NCBI RefSeq assembly: GCF_024494385.1
Contig: NZ_JAEVLT010000015.1
Span: 46,081 to 110,080 of the forward strand
Length of the DNA: 64,000 nucleotides
Source: Bacillus sp. EB600
GTDB lineage: Bacteria > Bacillota > Bacilli > Bacillales > Cytobacillaceae
Reading direction: 5' to 3'
Each line of letters opens with the position of its first letter. Position 1 is the first letter of the stretch. Positions 54,514-63,987 of the stretch are shown here, one piece after another. Under the pieces are notes generated by a model. The model was not told where the DNA came from. It saw only the letters and a program-made list of their open reading frames with translations, and did not search any database. The translations under genes and the position numbers were made by a program.

Positions 54514-54776
54514 TATAAACCCCTCCTTATTAAATTTTTAAATTTTAGGTACACATTTTATCCTATGATACATAGAATATCCCGAGTGTAAAAAGGTTGA
54601 GAAAAGAAGTATTAATTACTTTATCCTATGCAGAAACGGAAAATAATTTACAAATAATTTAGACAATTAACGACTTTTCCGAAGAAATGGACATGTTACC
54701 CTGCTCGGTTCAAACAAATCATTCTCAAATTGTGTTTTACAAAATAACTCTGGGTTACAAATCTACCGAAAATAAA

Positions 54777-54808
54777 GGACCAGCGGAGTTTGTTCCACTA
54801 GTCCATTA
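54777..54808 (-). terminator. Terminator of prkA
   Basis: GGACCAGCGGA (54777-54787) / TCCACTAGTCC (54794-54804), 11 pairs including G-T, followed on the minus strand by TTTATTTTC. Confidence 0.75.
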
Positions 54809-54812
54809 TTTT

Positions 54813-56708
54813 CTATCTGTTTAGTAAACTGCCAACATATCGTAATAATTCATTTGCGGAAGTAGAGTTATAGCCATGTTCATCTACTAAACGAGCAACA
54901 ACTTCATTAATCTTTTTCAATTGCTGCTCATCTGGTGTTTTAGTTGACGTGGTGATTTTGACTACATCCTTAAGATCAGCAAATAGTTTCTTTTGGATAG
55001 CTTCACGTAGGCGATCGTGGGAATTATAATCAAACCGCTTTCCTTTCCTTGCATAAGCAGAGATTCGAATTAGTATTTCTTCCCTAAATGCTTTCTTCGC
55101 ATTTTCAGAAATTCCGATTTGTTCTTCAATTGAACGCATCAATTTCTCATCTGGATTTATTTCTTCCCCTGTTAACGGGTCGCGAAGCTTTGCTTTATTG
55201 CAATATGCTTCAACATTGTCTAAGTAATTATCCATTAACGTTTTTGCAGACTCTTCATATGAATAAACAAATGCTTTTTGGACTTCATTCTTTGCAATCG
55301 AATCATACTCTTTTCGGGCCAGGGCAATATAGTTCATATACCGTTCACGCAGATCTGCTGTAATCGATGGATGCTGATCAAGCCCATCTTTTAATGACCT
55401 TAGAACATCAAGGGCATTAATCGCAGGTACTTCCTTTCGGATGATTGTTGATGAGATTCGGTTGATCACATAACGCGGGTCAATACCGCTCATCCCTTCA
55501 TCCGGATATTCTTTTTTGAGTTCTTCAATATCTGCTGAGTTGAACCCTTCCACGCTTTCCCCATCATAAAGGCGCATTTTTTTTACTAAATCAATGTCAC
55601 CCTTCTTGGGTTCTTTTAACCTAGTCAGAATCGTAAACATCGCTGCAACCTTTAATGTATGCGGAGCAATGTGAACGTTTGCTACATCGCTTTCGCTAAT
55701 CATTTTTTCATAAATTTTTTCTTCTTGCGTTGCCTTCAAATTATACGGGATTGGCATAACAATAATTCTGGAATGTAAGGCCTCATTCTTTTTATTAGAA
55801 ATAAATGACCGATATTCCGTTTCATTCGTGTGTGCAACAATTAGCTCGTCAGCTGATATTAACGCGAATCTTCCCGCTTTAAAGTTCCCTTCCTGGGTTA
55901 ACGATAACAAATGCCACAGGAATTTTTCATCACACTTTAACATTTCCTGAAACTCCATCATACCGCGATTGGCCTTATTTAACTCCCCGTCAAACCGGTA
56001 GGCCCTTGGGTCGGACTCTGAACCATACTCAGCGATCGTTGAAAAGTCGATGCTCCCTGTTAAATCAGCTATATCCTGTGATTTAGGATCTGATGGGCTG
56101 AATGTACCGATCCCGGTACGTCTGTCTTCAGAGAAAAAGATTCTCTCGACTAACACATCTTCAATTCTTCCCCCATATTCCTGTTCAAGCCGCATCATGT
56201 TTAATGGCGAGAGATTACCTTCAATTCGAATTCCATATTCATCTTGAAAGTCTGCCCGTAAATGATGGGGAATTAAATGAAGCGGATCTTCATGCATTGG
56301 GCAGCCTTTGATAGCAAAAACTGACCCTCGGTCCGACCGTGAATACGCCTCTAAGCCACGTTTTAACATCGTCACTAGTGTTGACTTTCCACCACTTACT
56401 GGACCCATTAATAATAAAATACGTTTTCTAACGTCAAGTCTTTTTGCTGCAGGGTGAAAATATTCCTCAACGAGCCGTTCTAGTGCTTCTTCTAACCCAA
56501 ATAATTGTTGGCTAAAGAATTTATACCGCTTTGTTCCCCTTTCTTCTTCAATCCCGGCATCCTTGATCATATTATAAACTCGAGAATGTGCAGATTGGGC
56601 TACCCATGGCTTCTCCTTCAACAATTCTAAATATGCGGCAAATGATCCTTCCCAACGAAGCTTTTCCTCTTCCTCACGATATAGTTCTATTTTCTTTAAG
56701 ATATCCAT
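54813..56708 (-). CDS. prkA: Serine protein kinase PrkA
   Basis: This 631-aa AAA+-type kinase takes part in sporulation control. The N-terminal AAA domain has Walker A GPVSGGKSTLV (about 105) and Walker B-like FALISADELIVAHTNE; a C-terminal kinase-like domain follows (DMLLEIL-like helices absent; NEVVARLVDEHGYNSTSANELL at the end). Length equals B. subtilis PrkA. The set PrkA, YhbH and SpoVR is conserved, although spoVR is distant here. The ATG follows GGGGGAGG. Confidence 0.95.
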   Translation of the reverse strand: MDILKKIELYREEEEKLRWEGSFAAYLELLKEKPWVAQSAHSRVYNMIKDAGIEEERGTKRYKFFSQQLFGLEEALERLVEEYFHPAAKRLDVRKRILLLMGPVSGGKSTLVTMLKRGLEAYSRSDRGSVFAIKGCPMHEDPLHLIPHHLRADFQDEYGIRIEGNLSPLNMMRLEQEYGGRIEDVLVERIFFSEDRRTGIGTFSPSDPKSQDIADLTGSIDFSTIAEYGSESDPRAYRFDGELNKANRGMMEFQEMLKCDEKFLWHLLSLTQEGNFKAGRFALISADELIVAHTNETEYRSFISNKKNEALHSRIIVMPIPYNLKATQEEKIYEKMISESDVANVHIAPHTLKVAAMFTILTRLKEPKKGDIDLVKKMRLYDGESVEGFNSADIEELKKEYPDEGMSGIDPRYVINRISSTIIRKEVPAINALDVLRSLKDGLDQHPSITADLRERYMNYIALARKEYDSIAKNEVQKAFVYSYEESAKTLMDNYLDNVEAYCNKAKLRDPLTGEEINPDEKLMRSIEEQIGISENAKKAFREEILIRISAYARKGKRFDYNSHDRLREAIQKKLFADLKDVVKITTSTKTPDEQQLKKINEVVARLVDEHGYNSTSANELLRYVGSLLNR

Positions 56709-56905
56709 ATAGTCCTCCCCCTGTCGCGTTATCAGAGACGATTAATATACTCTATGCTTATCTTCACTTGAACATGCACTTATTCTGACCTTTTTCCTTA
56801 CTTCGGTTGAAATCTTCCTCTTTTCATTTTTTAAAGTTAGGCTATAATAAAGATATAATTAAAGAACTCCGGAAAAAACTATACGAAAAGGGGCTACAAT
56901 TAAAA

Positions 56906-56995
56906 ATGAATACATTTTTTGTTATCTTAGTTATGCTTACTTTCTTGGCTGCTATTTTCACTGCAGGATATAATGACAAGCCCGGTAGTAATTAA
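56906..56995 (+). CDS. 29-aa single-helix membrane peptide
   Basis: The reading frame starts MNTFFVILVMLTFLAAIFTA and ends GYNDKPGSN, giving one membrane helix with a short polar tail. ATG 56906 is 12 nt after AAAAGGGG. A strong bidirectional terminator follows within 10 bp, which supports it being a transcribed gene. It is divergent from prkA. No known family is recognised. Confidence 0.55.
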   Translation: MNTFFVILVMLTFLAAIFTAGYNDKPGSN

Positions 56996-57003
56996 TACTG
57001 GAA

Positions 57004-57040
57004 AAGCAAAAAGGCTGTCCTAGACAGCCTTTTTGCTTTT
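57004..57040. terminator. Bidirectional intrinsic terminator
   Basis: AAGCAAAAAGGCTGTC (57004-57019) / GACAGCCTTTTTGCTT (57023-57038), perfect 16-bp stem. Confidence 0.93.
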
Positions 57041-57789
57041 TAATGAAGATCTAGTTTGTTTTTTTGAACAAAGTCCCTCATATACATTCTATTTTGTTTT
57101 TCAAGCATTGCAGCAATTTGTTCTGTCCAGCGGTCCTTTCGTTTACCGCCTGTTCGTTTATCATAGTAGTTTGAGATCAATTCATCATATTCCTTAAGCT
57201 GATTTAAATAGAAATTTTTATCCTGTTGGTACTCTTCCTCATGATATATATGTTCAAATGGCAATCTTGGCTTTTGGTCCGGTATTTTGGCTGGATACCC
57301 AATAGCCATTCCAAACAAAGGAATTACCCTTTCTGGTGTTTTTAATAATTTTTGAACCTCTGTAAGATTATTGCGAATTCCACCTATGTAACAAATTCCC
57401 AGTCCCATTGATTCTGCTGCAATCACTGCATTTTGTGCAGCAAGAGCAGCATCAATTAGGGTAACCATAAATTTTTCAGTACTCTCTATTGATGGTAAGA
57501 CATTTTTATTGTTCTTTTCCCCAATTAACGTATGTCTGTATAGATCTGCGCAAAACACAAAGAAGTGGCCATTATTTTCCACATACGACTGATTCCCCGC
57601 TAACTCCGCCAGCTTTTTCTTACGTTCCTGATCCTTTACCCCAATAATGGAATAAGCTTGAATATTACTGGAGGTTGCGGCAGCTTGGGCACAGGAAACA
57701 ATCGTTTTAATTTGCTCTTCCGTTAATGGCTTCTCTTCAAAATGACGAATCGAACGGTGGTTAAGGATTGTAGCTATTACTTCATTCAT
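57040..57789 (-). CDS. NfsA-type flavin reductase / nitroreductase
   Basis: This 249-aa FMN-dependent NADPH oxidoreductase belongs to the NfsA/NfrA family. Motifs are HRSIRHFEEKPLTEEQI at the start (FMN phosphate contacts), AAATSSNIQAYSIIGV, MGLGICYIGGIRNN and MAIGYPAKIPDQKPRLPFE. It reduces nitroaromatics, quinones or free flavin. ATG 57789 follows AAAGGA. It is downstream of trmL with an 85-bp gap and could be cotranscribed. Confidence 0.9.
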   Translation of the reverse strand: MNEVIATILNHRSIRHFEEKPLTEEQIKTIVSCAQAAATSSNIQAYSIIGVKDQERKKKLAELAGNQSYVENNGHFFVFCADLYRHTLIGEKNNKNVLPSIESTEKFMVTLIDAALAAQNAVIAAESMGLGICYIGGIRNNLTEVQKLLKTPERVIPLFGMAIGYPAKIPDQKPRLPFEHIYHEEEYQQDKNFYLNQLKEYDELISNYYDKRTGGKRKDRWTEQIAAMLEKQNRMYMRDFVQKNKLDLH

Positions 57790-57874
57790 GAAGCTCATCC
57801 TTTCATTTTCAATTGATGAATTAACCAAATCAGATTTTACTATACAAAAAGCCCAATGAAGGGCCTTTACCAAA

Positions 57875-58348
57875 TTATTTCAAATGCCGATAGTTTTGCT
57901 GACGAAGAGCCTCATAAACAAGAATCGCTGCTGTGTTTGAAAGATTCAATGAGCGGACATTATCTGTCATGGGGATCCTTAGGCTCCTTTCCCTATTGTT
58001 CTCACGTATTTCTTTTGGAAGTCCTGTTGTTTCCCTTCCAAAAATAAAGTAATATTCCTTGTTAACATCACTATAATCAAAGGTAGTATGCGGCTTTTCT
58101 CCAAATTTCGTTAGATAGAAAAATTCACCGCCCTGATTCTTTTCGAAAAATTCATCGATTGAATCATAAAGAATAATGGTAACAAATTCCCAGTAATCCA
58201 AGCCGGCCCTTTTTAACATTTTATCATCTGTTGAAAAACCCAACGGACGAATTAAATGTAACGTTGTGTCTGTTGCAGCACACGTTCGAGCTATGTTACC
58301 TGTATTCGAAGGAATTTCTGGTTGATATAAAACTACATGAATTGCCAT
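57875..58348 (-). CDS. trmL: tRNA (cytidine(34)-2'-O)-methyltransferase TrmL (CspR)
   Basis: This 157-aa SPOUT methyltransferase modifies the wobble base of some tRNA-Leu. Motifs are YQPEIPSNTGNIARTCAATDT, FIFGRETTGLPKEI (the SAM-binding knot) and MTDNVRSLNLSNTAAILVYEALRQ. It lies next to yhbB and queG as in B. subtilis, where it was called CspR. ATG 58348 follows GAGGTG. Leu-tRNA genes are near the end of the window. Confidence 0.94.
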   Translation of the reverse strand: MAIHVVLYQPEIPSNTGNIARTCAATDTTLHLIRPLGFSTDDKMLKRAGLDYWEFVTIILYDSIDEFFEKNQGGEFFYLTKFGEKPHTTFDYSDVNKEYYFIFGRETTGLPKEIRENNRERSLRIPMTDNVRSLNLSNTAAILVYEALRQQNYRHLK

Positions 58349-58413
58349 CAATAGTCACCTCGAATAAAAAACTCTAAAAGTTATTATACCACTTCCAGTC
58401 ACGCCCGCAAGGT

Positions 58414-59301
58414 TTACCTTCCCCCTGCAATTGTAAAAAACTTGTATTTGATATTAGGTGTATAGGCGGACGAATCCTCATACGCCCAATACCTCATCCG
58501 ACTATTATAGGTATGGGCATTCACTAATGGCATTCCATAAGCATCTCTGCCTGTTACAATCGTATTGTGATCAAACCGTCCGTCACCTTGAAAATCGTAG
58601 CAGATAACATCTCCTAAAAGTAATTGGTCCGGGCCGCTTACTTCTTGTGCCATTAAACTATTATTGGAATTAGCAAGAAAAAGCCTAAGGGAGTTTGCTA
58701 CTGCCCAACTATAGCTCCAATTATTATTTCTTAACCACCAGCCTTTACTTCGATTTGGGTAGCCGCTCATTGGCGCCCCGCCTTCATGAAGACACTGTGA
58801 TACAAAGCTGGTACAATCCACTTCAAATTTTTTATAAGCTGGATTGTAGCTATTCCACCAGCGTTCAGCATATTGGACAACTTTTAGTCGGTTATAATGA
58901 AAACTTAACCGCGCTTCATCCTCTTCAATCGGAGTCAAGCTGTTTTCCGGTTGCTGAAGGTGAGTAGCTTTAAATGGGTCAAGCTCTCCATCGAAAATTA
59001 ATTCCTCTTTATAAAATTTCCCCATTCTTGCTTCTATTTCTTCCTCTATATAAAGATTACCTTGCTGTTTAATTAAATATTGATAATGAACTAAATACTT
59101 AGCTGTATGGTAATCACCTTCGGCTGCTTCCTCAATCATTTTTCCGGCAGCAATTACTTTGACAATTTCTGCATTCCGTTTTGCAAGGGTTTCCCTTTTC
59201 TTTTCAGCTTTTGGATAGACTGAATTTGTTTCCCTTGAATTGGAAACATAACGATTAACTCTGCTTTCAAATAATTCCTGCAGCTGTCTATGCATTTTCA
59301 T
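58414..59301 (-). CDS. yhbB: YhbB-type protein with Amidase_6 domain
   Basis: This 295-aa protein has a charged helical N-terminal half and a C-terminal NlpC-like domain of the putative amidase family. The catalytic Cys is in FEVDCTSFVSQCLHEGG (about 165), the His in GRFDHNTIVTGRD, and the Asn/His region in NAHTYNSRMRYW. No signal peptide is visible. It probably acts on peptidoglycan-related amide bonds. ATG 59301 follows AGGGGG. Synteny with queG and trmL supports the name. Confidence 0.88.
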   Translation of the reverse strand: MKMHRQLQELFESRVNRYVSNSRETNSVYPKAEKKRETLAKRNAEIVKVIAAGKMIEEAAEGDYHTAKYLVHYQYLIKQQGNLYIEEEIEARMGKFYKEELIFDGELDPFKATHLQQPENSLTPIEEDEARLSFHYNRLKVVQYAERWWNSYNPAYKKFEVDCTSFVSQCLHEGGAPMSGYPNRSKGWWLRNNNWSYSWAVANSLRLFLANSNNSLMAQEVSGPDQLLLGDVICYDFQGDGRFDHNTIVTGRDAYGMPLVNAHTYNSRMRYWAYEDSSAYTPNIKYKFFTIAGGR

Positions 59302-59394
59302 GCCCCCTTCTTTTTCATACATATGAAGAAGAGGGATAATTCATTATTGAAAACTCTCATCGCAAATACAGAGGGGGTGAGCCAAACGTGCACA

Positions 59395-60531
59395 TTATCC
59401 CTTTTGTAAAAAATTTAACCCTTTTTCAATTTCAGCCAATACTTCCAAATCCGCTTCCTTCTCCTTCACCGCCATAAGAGCAGTAAAAGCAGCTTCACCG
59501 CCAATTTTGCCGAGTGCCCATGCAGCAGTTCCTCTCATGACGGGCCTGGAGTCTTCCTTCATGACTTCAATTAGCTCAGGAACTGCTGATTCATCTTTAA
59601 AGTGGGCTATTGCTAGAATAGCATTCCGCTGGATCGGCTTTTTCCCACGCCATGAACCAGCCAGGTGACCAAACAGTTCTTTAAATTCCCGGTTACTCAT
59701 TTTCAAGATTGGCCTTAACAATGGTTTTATCGTCTCTGGATCAGCATCCATTTCTTCATGAAAGTGAAAATTCATGCCCTTGTTCACAGGACAAGCCGTC
59801 TGGCAGGAATCACACCCATAGATTCGATTACCGATTTTCTCCCTAAACTCATCAGGCACAAATCCTTTTGTTTGCGTTAAAAAACCAATACAGTGCTGCG
59901 CATTGATCTGACCGCCTTGGACTAGTGCTCCGGTAGGACAAGCTTCCAAACACTTTGTACAGGATCCGCATTGATCCTCAATCGGTTCATCCGATTCAAA
60001 CGGAATGCTCGTAATCATTTCCCCCAAATAAACATAGGAGCCAAATTCCGGAGTAATAATGGCACAATTTTTTCCACTCCAGCCAATTCCGGCCCGCTCG
60101 GCAACCGCTCTGTCTGAAAGCTCACCTGTATCAACCATTGACTTTAGACGGGCATCAGGAACCCTGCTGGCGATAAACTCTTCCAACTTTTGCAATCGGT
60201 CTCTTAGAATGTGATGATAGTCTACCCCCCATGATGCCCTGCAGAAAATTCCCCTTCGTGCTCCTTTTTTACTTTGCACCCGGATTTTCATTTTAGCAGG
60301 ATAAGCAATCGCAATAGAGATAATCGAGTGTGGCTCATCTAAAAGCAACGCTGGATTTACTCGCTTTTCAATATCCAGTTCTTCAAAGCCAGACTGATAA
60401 TTTAATTGCTGCTGTCGTATCAGTCTATTTTTTAATTCACTAAATGGATCAGCCGTCGTAAAACCGATTTTATCAATACCAATTTGCTTGCTATAATCAA
60501 TTACATCTTGCTTAAGTTTCGTTGGATCCAA
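59395..60531 (-). CDS. queG: Epoxyqueuosine reductase QueG
   Basis: This 378-aa enzyme makes queuosine in tRNA from epoxyqueuosine, using cobalamin and two [4Fe-4S] clusters. Cluster motifs are CGSCTKCLEACPTGAL and CDSCQTACPVNKG, the cobalamin domain is N-terminal, and a HEAT-like repeat segment ends the protein (RGTAAWALGKIGGEAAF). It corresponds to B. subtilis YhbA. TTG 60531 is better spaced from GGGAGG than GTG 60537. It is divergent from the B3/4-domain gene. Confidence 0.93.
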   Translation of the reverse strand: MDPTKLKQDVIDYSKQIGIDKIGFTTADPFSELKNRLIRQQQLNYQSGFEELDIEKRVNPALLLDEPHSIISIAIAYPAKMKIRVQSKKGARRGIFCRASWGVDYHHILRDRLQKLEEFIASRVPDARLKSMVDTGELSDRAVAERAGIGWSGKNCAIITPEFGSYVYLGEMITSIPFESDEPIEDQCGSCTKCLEACPTGALVQGGQINAQHCIGFLTQTKGFVPDEFREKIGNRIYGCDSCQTACPVNKGMNFHFHEEMDADPETIKPLLRPILKMSNREFKELFGHLAGSWRGKKPIQRNAILAIAHFKDESAVPELIEVMKEDSRPVMRGTAAWALGKIGGEAAFTALMAVKEKEADLEVLAEIEKGLNFLQKG

Positions 60532-60639
60532 CTTCACCCCTCCCTTCTTGTCCAGAGTATATATGTTTGGTTACTATCATTATTGGCAATACAACTATCT
60601 ATGTTAAACTATATGAAACAAATTTTGGAGGTGAAATGG

Positions 60640-61305
60640 TTGGAAATTCAGGTTTCATCACAGATTAGAGATTTAATTCCTGATTTTAAACTGGGAATCA
60701 TCGAATACCGGGGCATTACAGTCGGAGATTCACCTCAAATGCTAAAAGGGCGGCTGCAGTTATTCCAAGAATCGATTTACTTCGATTTAGAAGGGCAAAA
60801 TATCGCAGATTTACCTGGGGTACAGGAATGGCGAAAAGTATTTAAACAGACGGGGAAGAATCCCAACCGTTATCGTCCTTCTGCTGAGGCACTATATCGA
60901 AGAATTCAAAAACAAAACTTTCTCACTTCAACTCAAAGTGCGATTGATTTAAACAACTTTTTTTCTTTACAATATCAGGTACCCATTGGTATCTATGATA
61001 TTGAAAAATTAGAAACCCCCATTACAATCCGAATTGGGGAAGAGAACGAGGAGTACTTTGGCTTAAACGGTCGTCCGAACTCTCTACACCATTTAATTAT
61101 CTCAGCAGACAGGCTTGGACCATTCGGCAGTCCTTATGTCGATTCAGATAGAAGTCCAGTTACCGAAGCAACGAAACACGCTCTGCAAATTATATACTTG
61201 CGACCATCAACAGATCTGGAAAACGCAAAGAAACTCACCGAATCATTAATGAAAATGTTTATCCAAATTCAAGGTGGAGAAGCCTCATGTCGGATTGAGG
61301 GATGA
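60640..61305 (+). CDS. B3/B4 (tRNA-binding-like) domain protein
   Basis: This 221-aa cytoplasmic protein contains a B3/B4 domain like that of the PheRS beta-subunit (NPNRYRPSAEALYRRI; VPIGIYDIEKLETPITIRIG; SPVTEATKHALQIIYL). Free-standing versions may edit mischarged tRNA or bind amino acids; function is not established. TTG 60640 lies 6 nt after GGAGGTG. Confidence 0.85.
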   Translation: MEIQVSSQIRDLIPDFKLGIIEYRGITVGDSPQMLKGRLQLFQESIYFDLEGQNIADLPGVQEWRKVFKQTGKNPNRYRPSAEALYRRIQKQNFLTSTQSAIDLNNFFSLQYQVPIGIYDIEKLETPITIRIGEENEEYFGLNGRPNSLHHLIISADRLGPFGSPYVDSDRSPVTEATKHALQIIYLRPSTDLENAKKLTESLMKMFIQIQGGEASCRIEG

Positions 61306-61394
61306 CGCCAGGGATACACTGTATTGACAAGCATCCTAGCTAACCAAATGAAAACAAGACTTTAAAAACTGCTAGGTGCTTTCATTCTTTTAAA

Positions 61395-61443
61395 AATTGA
61401 AAAAACGCAATGCAACGTTCTTTGCGAAACGGTACACTGCGTT
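61395..61443 (-). terminator. Terminator of tRNA-Gly(UCC)
   Basis: Read on the minus strand AACGCAGTG pairs with CATTGCGTT (one G-T pair), inner CGTT/AACG, then TTTTTTC. It follows the tRNA gene. Confidence 0.78.
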
Positions 61444-61472
61444 GGTTAACGTAAGATATGTATGAAGCTCTA

Positions 61473-61546
61473 TGGAGCGGGTGATGGGAATCGAACCCAC
61501 GACATCAGCTTGGAAGGCTGGAGTTTTACCATTAAACTACACCCGC
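61473..61546 (-). tRNA. tRNA-Gly(UCC)
   Basis: The full cloverleaf reads GCGGGTGTAGTTTAATGGTA at the 5' end, with anticodon loop CTTCCAA, T-loop GGTTCGATTCC and encoded CCA. Confidence 0.96.
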
Positions 61547-61761
61547 AAAAAATATTTTTCAACAACAAAATATATTTTAACAGATATTTCGACATATGTC
61601 AAAATAAAATTACATGAACTTTCATCCTAGCACCACTATTTTGTAGAATTGCTCTTACTCTTGTAAAGCTAGATTTTGATATAATTCATTAAAATGTATA
61701 TTTTACTTACAATAAAAAAGCAGAACAAAGTTGTCCCGCTCTTTTGAACTCTAACTTATTT

Positions 61762-62289
61762 TCAAAATTTCTGTTTGATATACTCCTTCTCCTCTGCAGC
61801 AGTCAATAATCGAGTGGCTTTCCCGATTGTTCCATCTTGATATTCCCAAATTCTGTTGTGAGCAGAAACAGCATTGCTAAAGTCACCTCTTGTCCACGGC
61901 TCGAGTATTTCTAAAAGCATATCCTTGACATTCTCGTCCTTAAAATCCTTATTTTTAATAACATCATTTAATTTTAGTATTTTATCCTTTGTAATTTCAG
62001 AGGACCCCCATTTTTGTTCTGCCTTAACCTTTTGATGTGTCATTCCATGAACTTCCTCCATCAGCTCATTATCACTCATATTCTCATAAGCAGGCATTTT
62101 TCCTTTTGGAGTGGCGCTATCAAAACTTTTCTTCAGTTCCGCTTTAGCAGTTGCTTCCTCTGCCTTACTCACTGTTACGTGACTATTTGTTTTTTTCCCA
62201 AATTCAAAATGACCTTTATTGATATAAAAATAGGCTGCACCGATCATTACTAATAAAAGTGAGACCGCTGTTAAAATATACTTTTTCAA
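61762..62289 (-). CDS. Membrane-anchored protein (DUF6241-like)
   Basis: This 175-aa protein has one N-terminal membrane helix (YILTAVSLLLVMIGAAYFYI) and an extracytoplasmic helical domain with NMSDNELMEEVHGMTHQKVK, AEQKWGSSEIT and LEPWTRGDFSNAVSAHNRIW. From memory this resembles the uncharacterised DUF6241 family of Bacillaceae. The start fits an AGGAG site. The neighbouring genes do not suggest a role. Confidence 0.72.
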   Translation of the reverse strand: MKKYILTAVSLLLVMIGAAYFYINKGHFEFGKKTNSHVTVSKAEEATAKAELKKSFDSATPKGKMPAYENMSDNELMEEVHGMTHQKVKAEQKWGSSEITKDKILKLNDVIKNKDFKDENVKDMLLEILEPWTRGDFSNAVSAHNRIWEYQDGTIGKATRLLTAAEEKEYIKQKF

Positions 62290-62453
62290 AAAATATTACT
62301 CCTCTCGCCTTTTCATACAAATTCTAGAAAAGGAAATAATTTTCCTTCCTTCTCCTACGATTTTTCAATAAAAAAACTTGGGGAATGTTTCCTAAACAAT
62401 TAACGAGAACTATCCTTCTTCTTTTGTGATCATGCTCTTTTTTACAGAGTCCT

Positions 62454-63194
62454 TTAAAGACTTGTTTTTTCTAAAAGGCAATGGGGCCTAAAAATAGCGA
62501 TGATACCGTACAAAATGAAAAAGCTCAAAATCATTACTAGTTCCATCGACAGCAGATACCATGGCCATTGCCCGAAGTAATCTAATAGAGAAGCGTTTCC
62601 TGGTTTTCTCATGATATACAAGTAATTAGCGTCTATTATTTTATTAAGGAAATAGATACAAACAGCATAAAGATTTACTATAAGTACCGTTATCCATAGA
62701 GAACGAATGGTTGGCCGGCAGCTGAAGGCTTCCACCATAAATAAACAAGCCAGCACTACTCCCCCATGCGAAATGAAAAACTCAATATATTGAAAATGAG
62801 GAAACGAAAACTTATCTAGGTCAGGTGTTAGGATTGCTTGAATAGAGCTGCCTAAACCAGCAAAAAACAGGAATTGAAAGAGCTTCTCGCTTTTGGCAAG
62901 CAGCATCACAACAGCAAGGAGAACGGAAAGATCACTAAGCTGGAGGGGCAAATCCCTTTTTATTGACCAAGCATGCTGGTTAACAAGCCAAATCTGTTGC
63001 AAAGTATCGGAAATTACTAAAAGAAATGCCAGAGACAAACGAAAAGATCTTCGTTTCCTCGCCTCCAGCCAATTTTTCCGATAAACAAACAGCAGAACAC
63101 AGAGCACAACAATAATGCCAATCGTCCCAAGATGTTCCATTGAAAAAAGCCGAAATGAATCAAGCTTTGAATGAAATTGAAAAAATTTTTGCAT
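62454..63194 (-). CDS. YwaF-type membrane protein (TIGR02206)
   Basis: This 246-aa polytopic protein has about six membrane helices. Recognisable parts are MEHLGTIGIIVVLCVLL, LPLQLSDLSVLLAVVMLL and HFQYIEFFISHGGVVLACLF, with His/Asp in the membrane as in the TIGR02206/YwaF family. Function unknown. The ATG follows GGGG at 12 nt. It is separated from the tRNA cluster by a terminator. Confidence 0.82.
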   Translation of the reverse strand: MQKFFQFHSKLDSFRLFSMEHLGTIGIIVVLCVLLFVYRKNWLEARKRRSFRLSLAFLLVISDTLQQIWLVNQHAWSIKRDLPLQLSDLSVLLAVVMLLAKSEKLFQFLFFAGLGSSIQAILTPDLDKFSFPHFQYIEFFISHGGVVLACLFMVEAFSCRPTIRSLWITVLIVNLYAVCIYFLNKIIDANYLYIMRKPGNASLLDYFGQWPWYLLSMELVMILSFFILYGIIAIFRPHCLLEKTSL

Positions 63195-63308
63195 GATATT
63201 TACCCCATTATAAAGGTATTTTTTTGTATTCCTCTTAATTTGGGATAAATCTGTTAACTATATACTGAATCATTTGCTTCTTTACTACGGACATTTCTAT
63301 AAGAACAA

Positions 63309-63350
63309 AAAAACACGACATTTTCTATGTATGAAATGTCGTGTTTTTCT
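63309..63350 (-). terminator. Terminator of the tRNA cluster
   Basis: Perfect 15-bp stem (63309-63323 / 63334-63348), T-rich on the minus strand, just downstream of the last tRNA. Confidence 0.92.
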
Positions 63351-63400
63351 CCTTGATTAACTCAAAGAGTTGACTTCTTTATTTTCTGAATTAAAAATGA

Positions 63401-63482
63401 TACCGGTGGTCGGGGTCGAACCGACACTCCAGAAGGAACACGATTTTGAGTCGTGCGCGTCTGCCAATTCCGCCACACCGGC
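63401..63482 (-). tRNA. tRNA-Leu(CAA)
   Basis: Anticodon stem CACGA/TCGTG with loop CTCAAAA gives anticodon CAA. It has a long variable arm and GGTTCGACCCC T-loop; CCA is not encoded. Confidence 0.94.
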
Positions 63483-63506
63483 GTATTAAAATGTTTTTTG
63501 AAGCAA

Positions 63507-63592
63507 TGCCGAGAACCGGAATCGAACCGGTACGGTAGTCACCTACCGCAGGATTTTAAGTCCTGTGCGTCTGCCAGTTCCGCCACCCCGGC
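63507..63592 (-). tRNA. tRNA-Leu(UAA)
   Basis: Anticodon stem CAGGA/TCCTG, loop CTTAAAA, anticodon TAA, and a long variable arm (GCGGTAGGTGACTACCGT). CCA is not encoded. Confidence 0.95.
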
Positions 63593-63635
63593 GAAATCTT
63601 ATGACCTGTTAAAGCAATAATTTATAAATGTTTTA

Positions 63636-63709
<74 letters not shown>

Positions 63710-63717
63710 ATATTCTA

Positions 63718-63792
63718 TGGAGCGGAAGACGGGATTCGAACCCGCGACCCCCACCTTGGCAAGGTGATGTTCTACCACTGAACTACTTCCGC
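63718..63792 (-). tRNA. tRNA-Gly(GCC)
   Basis: Loop TTGCCAA, anticodon GCC; T-loop GGTTCGAATCC; encoded CCA. Confidence 0.95.
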
Positions 63793-63796
63793 AAAT

Positions 63797-63871
63797 TGGC
63801 TGGGCTAGCTGGATTCGAACCAACGCATGTCGCAGTCAAAGTGCGATGCCTTACCGCTTGGCTATAGCCCA
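63797..63871 (-). tRNA. tRNA-Gln(UUG)
   Basis: Stem TCGCA/TGCGA, loop CTTTGAC, anticodon TTG; encoded CCA. Confidence 0.95.
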
Positions 63872-63910
63872 ATAACAATTTATCTTTTTCAATTATTCAA
63901 ACAGTTTTGA

Positions 63911-63987
63911 TGGGGCGGCTGGTGGGAATCGAACCCACGCATGTCGGAACCACAATCCGATGCGTTAACCACTTCGCCACAACCGCC
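63911..63987 (-). tRNA. tRNA-His(GUG)
   Basis: Stem TCGGA/TCCGA, loop TTGTGGT, anticodon GTG; the extra 5' G typical of tRNA-His is present and CCA is encoded. The cluster probably continues beyond the window. Confidence 0.95.
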
